Shown piece by piece: positions 42,201 through 50,434 of a DNA stretch of 55,389 nucleotides (the first letter of the stretch is position 1; the number at the start of each line of letters is the position of its first letter). A program made the translations under genes and the position numbers. The stretch lies in NCBI GenBank assembly GCA_904420465.1, contig CAJFVL010000004.1, positions 1 through 55,389 of the forward strand, read 5' to 3'. The stretch comes from an uncultured Clostridium sp. (GTDB lineage: Bacteria > Bacillota > Clostridia > Oscillospirales > Oscillospiraceae). The notes beneath the pieces are model-generated. The model worked only from the letters and a program-made list of their open reading frames with translations, was not told where the DNA came from and did no database searches.

Positions 42201-42907
42201 CCGGACGCCCGTCCGGTAATCGTCGCTGTACCGGGCTGATCCCCGGCCTTGACCTCTCCGGTTTCTCTATCCACGGACACAATGTCAGGGCTGTCACTTG
42301 TCCAGGTGATGGTCTGCTCCGCCGCCCCCTCTGGGGTAAATGAGGCGATCATCTGACCGGTGCTGTCCGGCTCCAGCTCATTGTTGCTGCTGCCGCTGAG
42401 GCGGATGGACATACCGGTCGGCTGACCGGCGGTGATGCGCCTGATCTCACATCGGCCCTGATTGCTCCTCGGCACGGCGCCTTCCATCAGCTGCACCGTA
42501 ACGACCACATTATCTTCCAATTCTTCCTGGGACGTAAGCAGGCGGAGGGCACTTACCGTGGCTTTGAAGGGGTCGCCCGGGTCCTGTGTTACCCTTACGG
42601 CTGGACTGCTTTCAGGATCGCCGTTATAGCCGTAATCCCAGACAATCTCCATGCCGTCCGGCACTTCTGTAACCGGAGTGCCGTCCAATTCCAGGCTAAC
42701 CGTCAGCGGCTGGCTGTCTCCATCCACGACCAATTCATTCACATCGGTCGGGGTAACCGTCAGATCATACTGCTCGGTTGGCTGCCCTCCCCCATCGCTT
42801 CCGTCTCCGCCCCCCTCCTCCGCAGCAAGGACAGCGGGGGTCAGGGAGGACAGCAGGGCAGCCGACAGCAGCAGAGAGAACAGCCTGCGCTTCCATGTTG
42901 TTTTCAT
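39209..42907 (-). CDS. S-layer-homology surface protein with Ig-like domain and six tandem ~117-residue repeats
   Basis: A secreted, cell-wall-bound protein of 1232 residues. A signal peptide (basic MKTTWKRR, hydrophobic stretch, ending near VLAAE at 30) is followed by Gly/Asp-rich linker and a bacterial Ig-like (BIG2) domain around 160-250 (IVSVDRETGEVKAGDQPGTATI). Six tandem repeats follow, at about 350-466, 467-585, 586-702, 703-820, 821-937 and 938-1047. Each has a DDFxxxCxD motif, a LYYxY motif and a FTGTxxIxFTA-type end. Three SLH domains (about 1053-1230) anchor it to wall polymer. It lies between the recombinase and a second SLH protein. Function is unknown; adhesion or S-layer assembly is plausible. 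Confidence 0.85.
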   Translation of the reverse strand: MKTTWKRRLFSLLLSAALLSSLTPAVLAAEEGGGDGSDGGGQPTEQYDLTVTPTDVNELVVDGDSQPLTVSLELDGTPVTEVPDGMEIVWDYGYNGDPESSPAVRVTQDPGDPFKATVSALRLLTSQEELEDNVVVTVQLMEGAVPRSNQGRCEIRRITAGQPTGMSIRLSGSSNNELEPDSTGQMIASFTPEGAAEQTITWTSDSPDIVSVDRETGEVKAGDQPGTATITGRASGGMEETCTITVRGIIITDSENGTRPVNSFTFRENQNGMLYVRGFGDLIEAAADRSVAWSCDPAGFLTVDQGFVYPEMPTTSPVTVTARVAVNSRVYEDSCSVTITSNQADPIPADAQVGDPLSFSSISSDLDSECRSVLGGSLSYIGSVSVPTSQGTLYYRYQSESDTGAGVGAGDTFYRAPRSGQWDLDDLTFVPNSDFSGTAVISYIGYASGGGTFQGTIEVDVEAPDGISYTTSADQALQLSADDFSRVCRDQTGRELRWVMFSQPDSSRGTLYYHYISESNPGTQVDPSREYRLNGTPSLSEVYFVPDPGFTGQAVISYTACDVNGVTFRGRVTVRVNEPAGGTGDLSYSISQGGRITFDDDDFDDLCRDVTGSALDYVRFELPSAGEGSLYYNYTSSGNRGEPVDDDDSYYMDSSPYLRRVTFVADEDFTGTAEVEFTAWDTRGNRFSGVVEIRVGSSDGGDIRYSVRRNGSVTFDDADFNALCRDVTGSTLDYVRFELPRSSQGDLYYNYDEDDGDYDHEVRENRNYYYGTRTYRLDRVAFVPDEDYTGTVEISFRGESVDDESFTGTVVIRVEDGGDAIRYQVRAGDAVEFDVDDFDDLCQDLTGDRLRYVRFTLPSSSRGVLYYEYDGGDYTHRVTSSRSYYRSSSPYLDRVSFEASRSYQGTVRIQFTGRSTGNESFEGEVEIEVEGTGSSNLSYTTSYSPVTFRVQDFEDACQDAGLDDLDYVRFTPPGSSAGHLYYRYDGVGGSASEVRSSTNYYPSRSPRIAEVSFVPRVGYLGTVSIPYTARDERGETLHGQVRITVQNSGSSRHFTDMGSYGWAASAVDFLYENEVVSGVGAGQFGPDRRITRGDFVLMLCQAFDLSGRSGSGFWDVPADSYYAQAVSTAQALGVAGGYPDGGFHPMDPVSRQDAAVMLLRAMQANGWSLGSGNQGLLDRYTDSWQIDAYARDALALMLEYGIMSGTQQNTISPLQTTTRAEMAVMLASALTI

Positions 42908-42939
42908 TCGGAATCCACCTTCTGTTTTGTGTGAAATGC

Positions 42940-42965
42940 GGGGGCGGGCAGGCCTGCCCGCCCCC
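42940..42965. terminator. Perfect GC palindrome between the two S-layer protein genes
   Basis: A 26-bp perfect palindrome (13 bp each side, GGGGGCGGGCAGG and its complement) lies just after the stop of the 1650-residue gene. A TTTTA tail follows on the plus strand. It probably ends or attenuates transcription between the two surface-protein genes. Confidence 0.6.
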
Positions 42966-42976
42966 TTTTAATACAC

Positions 42977-45900
42977 TTAAGCGTCTGTCTCGTCCCAATC
43001 CCCTTCAATTTTACCTCCGGAAATTACAAAGGCACCGCTAGAGATGAAGTCCATAACTCCAGTTCCTTGATCCCGGAAAGTCAATGTGATAGTACTGGGA
43101 CGTCCATGCATACCATCGTCACTGACTAAAGCATCATTAAAAAGTGTAATTGTGTCATTTGGAGACACATTTTCAAATATAAACGTAAAGGAGGAATTGA
43201 CTGTAGTAGACCCATTTCCATCCACGCTCAGTTTTCCCCTGGCTGACCCACCAATCACATCCAGGAAATTCACCGCACTTCCCACATAAGAGCCTGTTGG
43301 GTCAGTAGTCCAAACTGGCAGCAGTGTATACTGGTCAGAACTAAGCCAGTACAATCCTTCGCTAAAGGTCAACGTGACAGTTCCCCAATAAGTGCCATTC
43401 GCCCCCTCGTGAGCCACAGTGTCTACTCGCAGTGTGGGTGGGTCCAGGTCAGGAATATTAATATCTCCTATCGCCTTAAAACCATCTAAATTCCCACTCT
43501 GATGATGTGCAACTGCAAAGAAATAATAATTAGTGCCCTCTCGCATATTATCCTCAAAATCTTCTACATTGGGGACATCACGCAACGTTGTGGTTTCTCC
43601 TTTTGCTGCCCAGCGGATGGAATCATTACTCTGATTTTGCCGGATAAATTCGCCCACACGGTTTTTGATTGACTCATTGGCATACAGATCAAACACAGAA
43701 GGTCCGCGATTAGCTGCACCTTGGGGAATTGTTGTCATTAAAGCGTCCAAGATGCTCATGTTGCGTTCTTCTGAATCTTCGTCGTACCGCTCATCAAACC
43801 TGTCCATTGCTTCAGCATCCATGAAGTCATCGCTACGGAATGTTTGGTGTAAAAAATTTGTTTGTCTAATTTCATCATACGCCACTAAAATGTAAGACAA
43901 TTCAGAATTCTGAGAGGTAGTAAACTGCACACTTGGACTTTGATTGTTCAGGGTAATATAAGGTGTTTCCACAGATGTGGTGGTAAACCTATAACACTGC
44001 AATTCAGAATATCTCTGCGCCGTGTTCTGAAGTACAAAATAAACTGTATAATTCTGTTGAGGTATCAACCCCTCCATCGTGATATGAACCACAGACGCAT
44101 CATAATCCGCATTACCATACTGTATATTGGGATTATCTCTAAAGTAATTTTCTGGATTAAGGATGCCAACGGTCAAAGGGCGGTCGAACAATGGCATCTT
44201 ATCATTTCCTATCGGCCCATCAGGGAGATCGTCCCAGTATTTACGATCAGGATCGGGTGACTCTGGTTTCCTGACTCCATAATTATCTAACCCTGAAAAT
44301 GTCTCAATTTCTCCTATAGGTGCCACCACATAGTAGATAGTACCCGGACGGGTGAGTGCCAAATCCATAGTCACTGTAGTCGCTCCCGCTGTAAAGGTTG
44401 GGTACATAGCAGAAAACTCTGGGGCACTTTGGTCACTGAATGGAATGATAATAGTAAAATCTTCGGGAATCCCGATATTCATTATTGTGTTGTCTGCTAT
44501 ACACTGATCCCAATTTTCCTCTGTGACGCTGCTGGCCATTACGCGCAATCCGGAGTCATTTCCCGCAATTACGTTCGCCCTTATATTGACTCTGCCGTTC
44601 CAAGCCTCTTCGTTCGGTTCCCCGTTTACTGTGGTAAACTCCATTGCATAGTAATAGGTTTTCCCCTCTTCCATGCTGGTTTTCAGCGAGTCAAATTCAG
44701 TCAATGTCTCAGTCACTTTTGTAATGCCCTGAGTGAGGCTGACCCCGCGATATCCCTGAGTGGAAGAAATGGTAACCGTAATCGGATCGCCGCCATTCGC
44801 TGTGTTCAGCTTTTCCCAAGATGCCCCATCCTCACTGCGATAAAGATTGAAGCTTAAGTTTGTATCTGTCCAGATGAGCATATCCCACTTTACAGTTTCA
44901 CTTACCTTATCTGTGGAAACAGGGTCCAAACGCCAGGCTGCATGGACATCAACCTGCCCGCCGTCAACCGTAATAGCCGAAATATTTCCTGTTGACAGAT
45001 TCACCGTGGCAAACACTGTCGTAAAGGGGTCCAGCTGCAGCCTGCTGCTGATAACATTGTGAGCAGCAGAAGTATCAGCAATGGTATTGGGCTGAATCTC
45101 AAAGTAATAGGTGGCTCCGCTGGCCAGATTCAGAGCGCTGCTTGTCAGGCGGTCCTCTGTTGGGAAGGTGATGACTGTCTGACCGTTTTCGGTGGTGACC
45201 CGGGCATAGCGGTAGTCGATGACCCAATCTCCCGCAGCCTTTTCAGACTCTTCCACCGGAGCCTCAATCACCAGCTGGGCCGGGCCGTTTCCCGTATCCA
45301 CATACATCCGGATGCTGTTGCGCAGCACATTGGCCAGAGCCTCCCTGGCCGCGCTCTGCTCGTCGCCGGTGGACTGGGTCACCCGGTCGTAATACTCCTG
45401 GAATGTGATATTGGTGCCGCTGTCCTGAACCGTCTCGCTGAACACCAGGCGGATGTCGGTACTGGGCAGGGGGTGGTCCGTGTCATCGCCGTTGTACTCG
45501 GTAAATTCCTGGGTGACGGTGGGGGCGCTGCTGTCCAGGGTGTGTATGGTCATTTTCCCCACAGTCCTGGAGTAGTTGCCCGCCTCGTCCTGGGCCACAT
45601 AGTACAGGTCGTAGGCGGTCTCCGCCTCCAGGCCGCTGATGGTAAAGCTCACATCCCGGCCCTCCCGCATGTTCACCCGGCCGCTGTCCAGGGCATTCAT
45701 GCCGTTGGCCACCTGCAGCTTGGCGGTGTCGCTGGCCAGGTCCACCGGACCGCTCTGGCCCGCCAGGGGCTTGGGGTAAACCTCCCCCTCCCGGACCACA
45801 ACCCAGTACAGGGTGCCGTCCTCGTTCAGATTGGCGTACAGCCCCACCGAACGGGCCGCCACATCATTGACGGTAGGCTCAGTATTAAACTCAGGAGGCG

Positions 45901-47929
45901 TTCCGTCCACGGTGGTGAAGTCCAGAGACTCCACCCGGGAGCTCTGGGCCCCGTCCACGTCGGTCAGCCACAGATAGAGCACATAATCCTCCAGCTCCTC
46001 CAGCGCCTGATCATTGACCCGGAAGGAGACCGGCTCGTTCCGGGTCACATCCCGGGAGCCGAAGCCCAGGTTTCCGCTGACCGCATTGGTCCGGAAATCC
46101 TGGGGAGTGGGCGCCTCCGCCCCGTCCCGCAGCACGGCCCAGTAAAGGCGGCAGGTCTTGGTGGTCATAACAGTCACCTGCGCCGAGTTGCTGGTCACCC
46201 GGGACATGTAGGGATATCCATCGGCAAAATCAGGCACCGAGTTATCCGGAGTGGTGAAGGAGATGACCTTCAGGGGGCTCTGGTCCTGGCGGGCATCCAC
46301 CATGACACAGGACAGGTAGTAGGAGCCGTCAGAGGTCAGCCCGGTCACCCTGGCGGTAGCAGGCTGGCCGGAGCCGGACAGAGTCACCGTGCCGCTGCGC
46401 ACGATATTCGCGGCGTAGGAGGGCGGATTGATCAAATCGCCCGGCTCCACCGAGCCGTCAGCCAGGGCGGTAACCGCCCAGTAGACGGTCCCCCGCTTGT
46501 TTCCGGTAAACTGTACCGTGGCGCTGGTGGGCGCCAGATCCGTGATGGAGGGCGAGCCGGCCAGCAGCCGCGGGTCCGAGGAGGACTCGGCGGCGGCGGC
46601 GCTGTCCATGGTCTCCCCGTCAATGTCGGCAGAAATGCCGGGCCGGATGACAATTTCGTCCGGCAGCATGGAGATGATGCAGCCGGGGGCGTTGACCACC
46701 AGCTCTCCAATATCTCCGTCGCCGGTGACACGGGCGGCCACATCCAGGTTCACACGGTCCACCTCCGCCCCGGAAGCAATCTCCAGAACGGTGTCGGTGG
46801 CGGTCTCGTCCACCGTGATGGTGTCCACCCTGCCCCGGTTGACGCTGAGTGTGGAGCCGGGCGTGCGGTTGATCACTTCCTTCACGTTGCCGGACAGCCC
46901 CAGGGTCAGTCCCTCCTCGCCATTGAGCTCCAGCTGGCTGATCCCGCAGCCGGAGGAGGTGTTGTCCGCCAGAAAGGCGTTGGTACGCACACTGGCCTGC
47001 TGGATGACGCCGTCTCCCTCCACCCGGAGAGAGACCTGCTGGTTGGTCAGGCTGTCCACAATCAGCATGGGCGCGTCCACATTGCGCAGGACAATGCTGT
47101 CATCGCCGGCCTCGCTGACGCCGCCGCCGCTGATCACAATCTCGCCCAGAACGCGCACGTTCTCCAGCACCACATCGCCAAGCTCAACGCCCGCCGTCAC
47201 ATACAGGTTGCCGGCAATGACAGTATCCCGCAGGGTGACCCCCGAGGCGGTGATGGTCACATTGCCCCATACGCTGCCCAGGGTGGTGGTTCCGGGCTGG
47301 CTGACCGTGGTGCCGATGGCATTGAGCAGAATGATGGAGGCCTCGCCCCGGGTAATGTTCTGCTGGGGCTGGAAGCTTCCGTCCGGATAGCCGCTGACCA
47401 GGCCGTACCGTGCCGCCGTGGTCACCAGCCCGCGGCTCCAGGTGCTGATCTCCCGGCTGTCGGTAAAGGTGTCATCCGCACCCACGGCAGACTGCATCAT
47501 CAGGTTGCGGGCCAGGATAAAGGCCGCCTCCTCCCGGGTGATGCTCTGCTCCGGAGAAAACGTGGTGGGCGTGGTGCCCGCTATGTAGCCCTCGGTGTAG
47601 GCAATGTCCACATCCTCGGCATACCATGCACTCTCCGGCACATCCCGGAAGGGAATTCCCGCGGTCCTGTGATAGCCGAAGGCCCGGTTGATGATGGTGA
47701 CAAACTCCGCTCTTGTGATGGGATCATTGGGGCGCAGGTCGCCGTTCTCGTCGCCGCTCATCAGCCCCAGACTGACCATCCTCTGCATGTAGGGATCTGT
47801 GTAGTCTGCCGCCTGGCCCCGGATTGACGCCGCCCAAAAGGCCGCCAGGGCCGCCAACAGCAGCAGAAGGCACAATCCGTATTGTCCAAACCGCCCCAGG
47901 AGACGGCGCTGCATTGTTTTCATGCTCAT
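42977..47929 (-). CDS. Giant S-layer-homology protein with beta-helix-like and FN3-like domains
   Basis: A secreted protein of 1650 residues. A signal-peptide-like N-terminus with hydrophobic run at about 16-35 is followed by three SLH domains at about 42-87, 95-147 and 155-206, which bind wall polymer. A repetitive beta-structured region (about 210-450, with phrases such as VTLRDTVIAGNLYVTAGVEL) follows. Then come several FN3/Ig-like modules with repeated TVYWAV, LYWAVLRD and YYVAQDEAGN-type strands. The C-terminal third (encoded below about 45060) is clearly AT-richer than the rest. A GGAAAGGAAG site precedes the ATG. It follows the PilZ gene closely. Function is unknown; a large surface adhesin or S-layer protein is likely. 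Confidence 0.82.
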   Translation of the reverse strand: MSMKTMQRRLLGRFGQYGLCLLLLLAALAAFWAASIRGQAADYTDPYMQRMVSLGLMSGDENGDLRPNDPITRAEFVTIINRAFGYHRTAGIPFRDVPESAWYAEDVDIAYTEGYIAGTTPTTFSPEQSITREEAAFILARNLMMQSAVGADDTFTDSREISTWSRGLVTTAARYGLVSGYPDGSFQPQQNITRGEASIILLNAIGTTVSQPGTTTLGSVWGNVTITASGVTLRDTVIAGNLYVTAGVELGDVVLENVRVLGEIVISGGGVSEAGDDSIVLRNVDAPMLIVDSLTNQQVSLRVEGDGVIQQASVRTNAFLADNTSSGCGISQLELNGEEGLTLGLSGNVKEVINRTPGSTLSVNRGRVDTITVDETATDTVLEIASGAEVDRVNLDVAARVTGDGDIGELVVNAPGCIISMLPDEIVIRPGISADIDGETMDSAAAAESSSDPRLLAGSPSITDLAPTSATVQFTGNKRGTVYWAVTALADGSVEPGDLINPPSYAANIVRSGTVTLSGSGQPATARVTGLTSDGSYYLSCVMVDARQDQSPLKVISFTTPDNSVPDFADGYPYMSRVTSNSAQVTVMTTKTCRLYWAVLRDGAEAPTPQDFRTNAVSGNLGFGSRDVTRNEPVSFRVNDQALEELEDYVLYLWLTDVDGAQSSRVESLDFTTVDGTPPEFNTEPTVNDVAARSVGLYANLNEDGTLYWVVVREGEVYPKPLAGQSGPVDLASDTAKLQVANGMNALDSGRVNMREGRDVSFTISGLEAETAYDLYYVAQDEAGNYSRTVGKMTIHTLDSSAPTVTQEFTEYNGDDTDHPLPSTDIRLVFSETVQDSGTNITFQEYYDRVTQSTGDEQSAAREALANVLRNSIRMYVDTGNGPAQLVIEAPVEESEKAAGDWVIDYRYARVTTENGQTVITFPTEDRLTSSALNLASGATYYFEIQPNTIADTSAAHNVISSRLQLDPFTTVFATVNLSTGNISAITVDGGQVDVHAAWRLDPVSTDKVSETVKWDMLIWTDTNLSFNLYRSEDGASWEKLNTANGGDPITVTISSTQGYRGVSLTQGITKVTETLTEFDSLKTSMEEGKTYYYAMEFTTVNGEPNEEAWNGRVNIRANVIAGNDSGLRVMASSVTEENWDQCIADNTIMNIGIPEDFTIIIPFSDQSAPEFSAMYPTFTAGATTVTMDLALTRPGTIYYVVAPIGEIETFSGLDNYGVRKPESPDPDRKYWDDLPDGPIGNDKMPLFDRPLTVGILNPENYFRDNPNIQYGNADYDASVVHITMEGLIPQQNYTVYFVLQNTAQRYSELQCYRFTTTSVETPYITLNNQSPSVQFTTSQNSELSYILVAYDEIRQTNFLHQTFRSDDFMDAEAMDRFDERYDEDSEERNMSILDALMTTIPQGAANRGPSVFDLYANESIKNRVGEFIRQNQSNDSIRWAAKGETTTLRDVPNVEDFEDNMREGTNYYFFAVAHHQSGNLDGFKAIGDINIPDLDPPTLRVDTVAHEGANGTYWGTVTLTFSEGLYWLSSDQYTLLPVWTTDPTGSYVGSAVNFLDVIGGSARGKLSVDGNGSTTVNSSFTFIFENVSPNDTITLFNDALVSDDGMHGRPSTITLTFRDQGTGVMDFISSGAFVISGGKIEGDWDETDA

Positions 47930-47946
47930 TTTCTTCCTTTCCCCGA

Positions 47947-48531
47947 TCAGTTTCCGGCGCCTCCGCTCAGCTGAAGGCTGAACACCGCTTCCCGGACCAT
48001 CATTTCCTCCTCATGGAGCAGCTCCACAAACTCCGACGCATACAGGGGAATCGGCTCCCCCGACGGCCGCTGCCGCAGCACCTTGACTGTCAGCAGCAGG
48101 GGCTGGCTGGTAATGGGAACAACAATCTGCGCCAGCTCCCCGACCTGGAGGGGCCGGGCACAGAAAAAGGCAATCCCGCCGCAGCTCAGGTCATTGCTCA
48201 GCGCCGGGGCCCGGCCCTTCCAGTCCCCGGAAATGGGGTAGAGGAAGGTCTCAAAGCGAACCGGCATACGCAGGTTGCGCCGCACCTCCCCGTCCAGCTG
48301 CCGCACCGCCTCAACGGTAATGGTGCGGTCCTGGCAGCCGATGATCCGCCCCTCCATGGCGGGCCGGTCCTCGGCGGTGCTGACCAGGCTGACGTATTCG
48401 TGAGACAGCACCCGCTTCAAATCCCCGCTGTCCACCTCAATGCGCCAGACCGGCTGTCCCGGCCCATCCTCTGAAATGCCGTGGGCCACCGGAGCCCCCC
48501 GGCTGTCCACCATCAAATATTTGTAGCTCAC
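47947..48531 (-). CDS. PilZ-domain protein, second copy
   Basis: A 194-residue protein with an N-terminal YcgR-like beta domain (about 1-80) and a C-terminal PilZ domain. The c-di-GMP motifs are R84 and R88 (RRNLR) and D114-L-S116 with G119 (DLSCGG), all intact. The GTG start at 48531 overlaps the stop of the FlhB C-domain gene (GTGA), so it is translationally coupled to it. It differs clearly from the PilZ protein at 7965-8615. Its position between a flagellar export gene and surface-protein genes suggests c-di-GMP control of export or of the surface; this is inference. Confidence 0.85.
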   Translation of the reverse strand: MSYKYLMVDSRGAPVAHGISEDGPGQPVWRIEVDSGDLKRVLSHEYVSLVSTAEDRPAMEGRIIGCQDRTITVEAVRQLDGEVRRNLRMPVRFETFLYPISGDWKGRAPALSNDLSCGGIAFFCARPLQVGELAQIVVPITSQPLLLTVKVLRQRPSGEPIPLYASEFVELLHEEEMMVREAVFSLQLSGGAGN

Positions 48532-48872
48532 GGCTGTTCACCTCCCGCTGACGCCCCATTCCGCTTGGCCCGCTCCCGGCGGTATTTCTCCGGGTCCCTG
48601 GGATCAAAGTTCAAAAAATAGACATAGATCTCCACAATAGCCTGGTACAGCTCCTCCGGGATCTCCTTGCCCAGCTCCATCTGAGAAAGTACAGTGGCCA
48701 GGGAGTTGTCCTCGTAGACGGGCACGCCGCTGTCCAGGGCAACCTCCACCATTTTTTCGGCCAGGTAGCCCGCCCCGGCGGCCACAACAACCGGGGCCCC
48801 GTCCCCGCCATACCGCAGGGCCGCCGCCCGCGCCCCCCCACCCCGGGCAGGCGCCGCTTCAGACTTTGACAT
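48528..48872 (-). CDS. FlhB C-terminal-domain-like protein (YlqH/FlhX type)
   Basis: A 114-residue soluble protein resembling only the cytoplasmic domain of FlhB: ALRYGGDGAPVVVAAGAGYLAEKMVEVALDSGVPVYEDNSLATVLSQMELGKEIPEELYQAIVEIYVY matches the post-NPTH part of FlhB, in two blocks. The NPTH cleavage site and the membrane part are absent. Bacillus YlqH is similar and also follows a FliK-like gene (ylqG). The ATG at 48872 follows GAGGAG by 5 bases and overlaps the end of the upstream gene. Confidence 0.85.
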   Translation of the reverse strand: MSKSEAAPARGGGARAAALRYGGDGAPVVVAAGAGYLAEKMVEVALDSGVPVYEDNSLATVLSQMELGKEIPEELYQAIVEIYVYFLNFDPRDPEKYRRERAKRNGASAGGEQP

Positions 48873-50301
48873 TGACACTCCTCTTTCCGTCAAACAGCTG
48901 GGGAAATACCTCTGTCAGGGTCAGAGGCTTCTCCCGTTTTTCCACCCGAACGCTTTTTCCCGTCAGTCCGTGGGAGGCCAGAATATCCCGCAGGTCCTCG
49001 GCCACCACACCGCCCGACTCGGTCAGGGCGTCCGGACCGTATACGTCCAGGCTCACCTGGTCCTTCCGGGCAGACAGGGTCATCTCCAGATAGCCCAGGG
49101 ACTGAATGTCCATCTTGAACAGAAACTGAATCTTGTCCTGGCCGGACTGGCGCGAGCCCCGCTCCTGATCCTCCGCGTCCGGGTCCACCCAAAGCTCGGA
49201 GTACATCATCTTTCCATTCCACTCCAGGGGAATGACCATGTGGCTGACCGGCATGAACACACTTTCGTTCAGCAGCAGGGAGCGCACAATCTCCTGAAAG
49301 CCGTCCCGCACATCGGCGCCATACTGCCCCCGCAGGGCCTGGGCCGCCGTATGGGCCAGCTGCCGGGCAAACTGGTCCGCCTGTGCCGCCTGGGTAAAGC
49401 TGTTCTCCCGCAGCAGGCGGAGCAGCGCCGCATCGTCCAGCTGGTTGAGCCCGGACAGCACCTCACCGTAGCCGCCCAGCTGCCGGAACGCAGCCAGAAG
49501 CCCCTCCTCCCCGCCGTTTTCATAACGGGTCATGTTCAGCGTCAGCAGGCCGATGAGGGTGCGCACCTTCCCCAGGTCGTGTGTCCGCTCCACATAGGAG
49601 CTCAGATAGGGCAGAATCTGCCCCTGAAGCAGCTTCAGATTATCCGCCCGGGCGCCCGCCTGAAGTCCGTTTTCCAGCTGGGCGGTCATCTGGGCCAGCT
49701 GGCCCCGCCAGCTCCGGGGCAGATAGTCGGACATCTGCCGCAGCAGGGAGAGCATGCTCTCTCCAATGTGCCCGGTGGAGGAGAAGTCGCTGTAGCGCTT
49801 GGCAAAATTCAGGATGGCCTCTCTCAGGTTATCGCTGGACGTCCCCTGGTAGGCCTGCCGCAGCAGAGAAAACAGGGGGCCGGAGAAACGGTTGCCCGCC
49901 TGCATCTGATTGAGGAAGAACTGTGCAAAGGCCCCCTGATCCATCTGAAGCATCTGGAGCAGGCCGGCAATTTCTTCCGCCGTTCCGGCGGACAGTCCGG
50001 GCGCGGACACCACCCCGCGCAGCCACACCACTGACTTGGCCAGCACACTGGCCAGGTCGGGAGCGTCCCGCAGGGCTTGAAGGAATGTTTGAAGGTTGGA
50101 ATCGTACCGCAGATTGTTGGCGGCAAGATGATTGTCCGCCCCCTGCCGTTCTGTCCGCCCGTCCGCCCGGCTGACCCGGGTGGGGTCCGGCACATTCTGG
50201 ACCCGCGGGTCCTGGTTTTGAGCAGCAGCGGGGACTGTTCTGTTTTGACTGGCGCTGTCATAGCCCGGAACCGGGTTGGTTGCGCCCAGCAGATCTGCCA
50301 T
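48859..50301 (-). CDS. FliK-like/YlqG-like protein paired with the FlhB C-domain protein
   Basis: A 480-residue soluble protein. It has a Pro/Asn/Asp-rich start (about 1-75), a long helical middle (about 75-345), and a C-terminal beta-rich region (IPLEWNGKMMYSELWVDPD, then FLFKMDIQSLGYLEMTLSARKDQVSLDVY) resembling FliK C-domains. The pairing with an FlhB C-domain gene is the ylqG-ylqH arrangement of Bacillus. The ATG at 50301 follows a GAGAGGTGA site. It is divergent from cheA. It could be a second length or specificity control protein, or an adaptor for a subset of exported proteins. Confidence 0.75.
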   Translation of the reverse strand: MADLLGATNPVPGYDSASQNRTVPAAAQNQDPRVQNVPDPTRVSRADGRTERQGADNHLAANNLRYDSNLQTFLQALRDAPDLASVLAKSVVWLRGVVSAPGLSAGTAEEIAGLLQMLQMDQGAFAQFFLNQMQAGNRFSGPLFSLLRQAYQGTSSDNLREAILNFAKRYSDFSSTGHIGESMLSLLRQMSDYLPRSWRGQLAQMTAQLENGLQAGARADNLKLLQGQILPYLSSYVERTHDLGKVRTLIGLLTLNMTRYENGGEEGLLAAFRQLGGYGEVLSGLNQLDDAALLRLLRENSFTQAAQADQFARQLAHTAAQALRGQYGADVRDGFQEIVRSLLLNESVFMPVSHMVIPLEWNGKMMYSELWVDPDAEDQERGSRQSGQDKIQFLFKMDIQSLGYLEMTLSARKDQVSLDVYGPDALTESGGVVAEDLRDILASHGLTGKSVRVEKREKPLTLTEVFPQLFDGKRSVNVKV

Positions 50302-50368
50302 ATTGGAAAGCTCACCTCTCTGTCCGGCCCTTGGCCGCACACTTGAACGCCTTTTCTCACCAGCGCCT

Positions 50369-50394
50369 TAATTTTGATCCAATTCGGTCGATAT
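50369..50394 (+). promoter_or_regulatory. Sigma-28 (FliA/SigD)-type promoter for cheA-cheW-cheR-cheB
   Basis: TAAT (50369-50372) and GTCGATAT (50387-50394) are separated by 14 bp; the -10 matches the SigD consensus at seven of eight positions. Surrounding bases (CTTAATTTT, GATC, then CGG before the -10) recur in the fliD promoter. The distance to the cheA start is about 40 bases. Confidence 0.72.
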
Positions 50395-50434
50395 AATAAG
50401 GTGAATGATAAACTGAAAAGGAAGGGTGCGGCTT

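Noticed and set aside
39209-42907. Reading the six protein repeats as a CRISPR array or DNA tandem repeat
   Set aside because: The repeats are about 350 bp long, strongly diverged at DNA level and in one coding frame; they are protein domains. No CRISPR array or cas gene was seen anywhere in the window.
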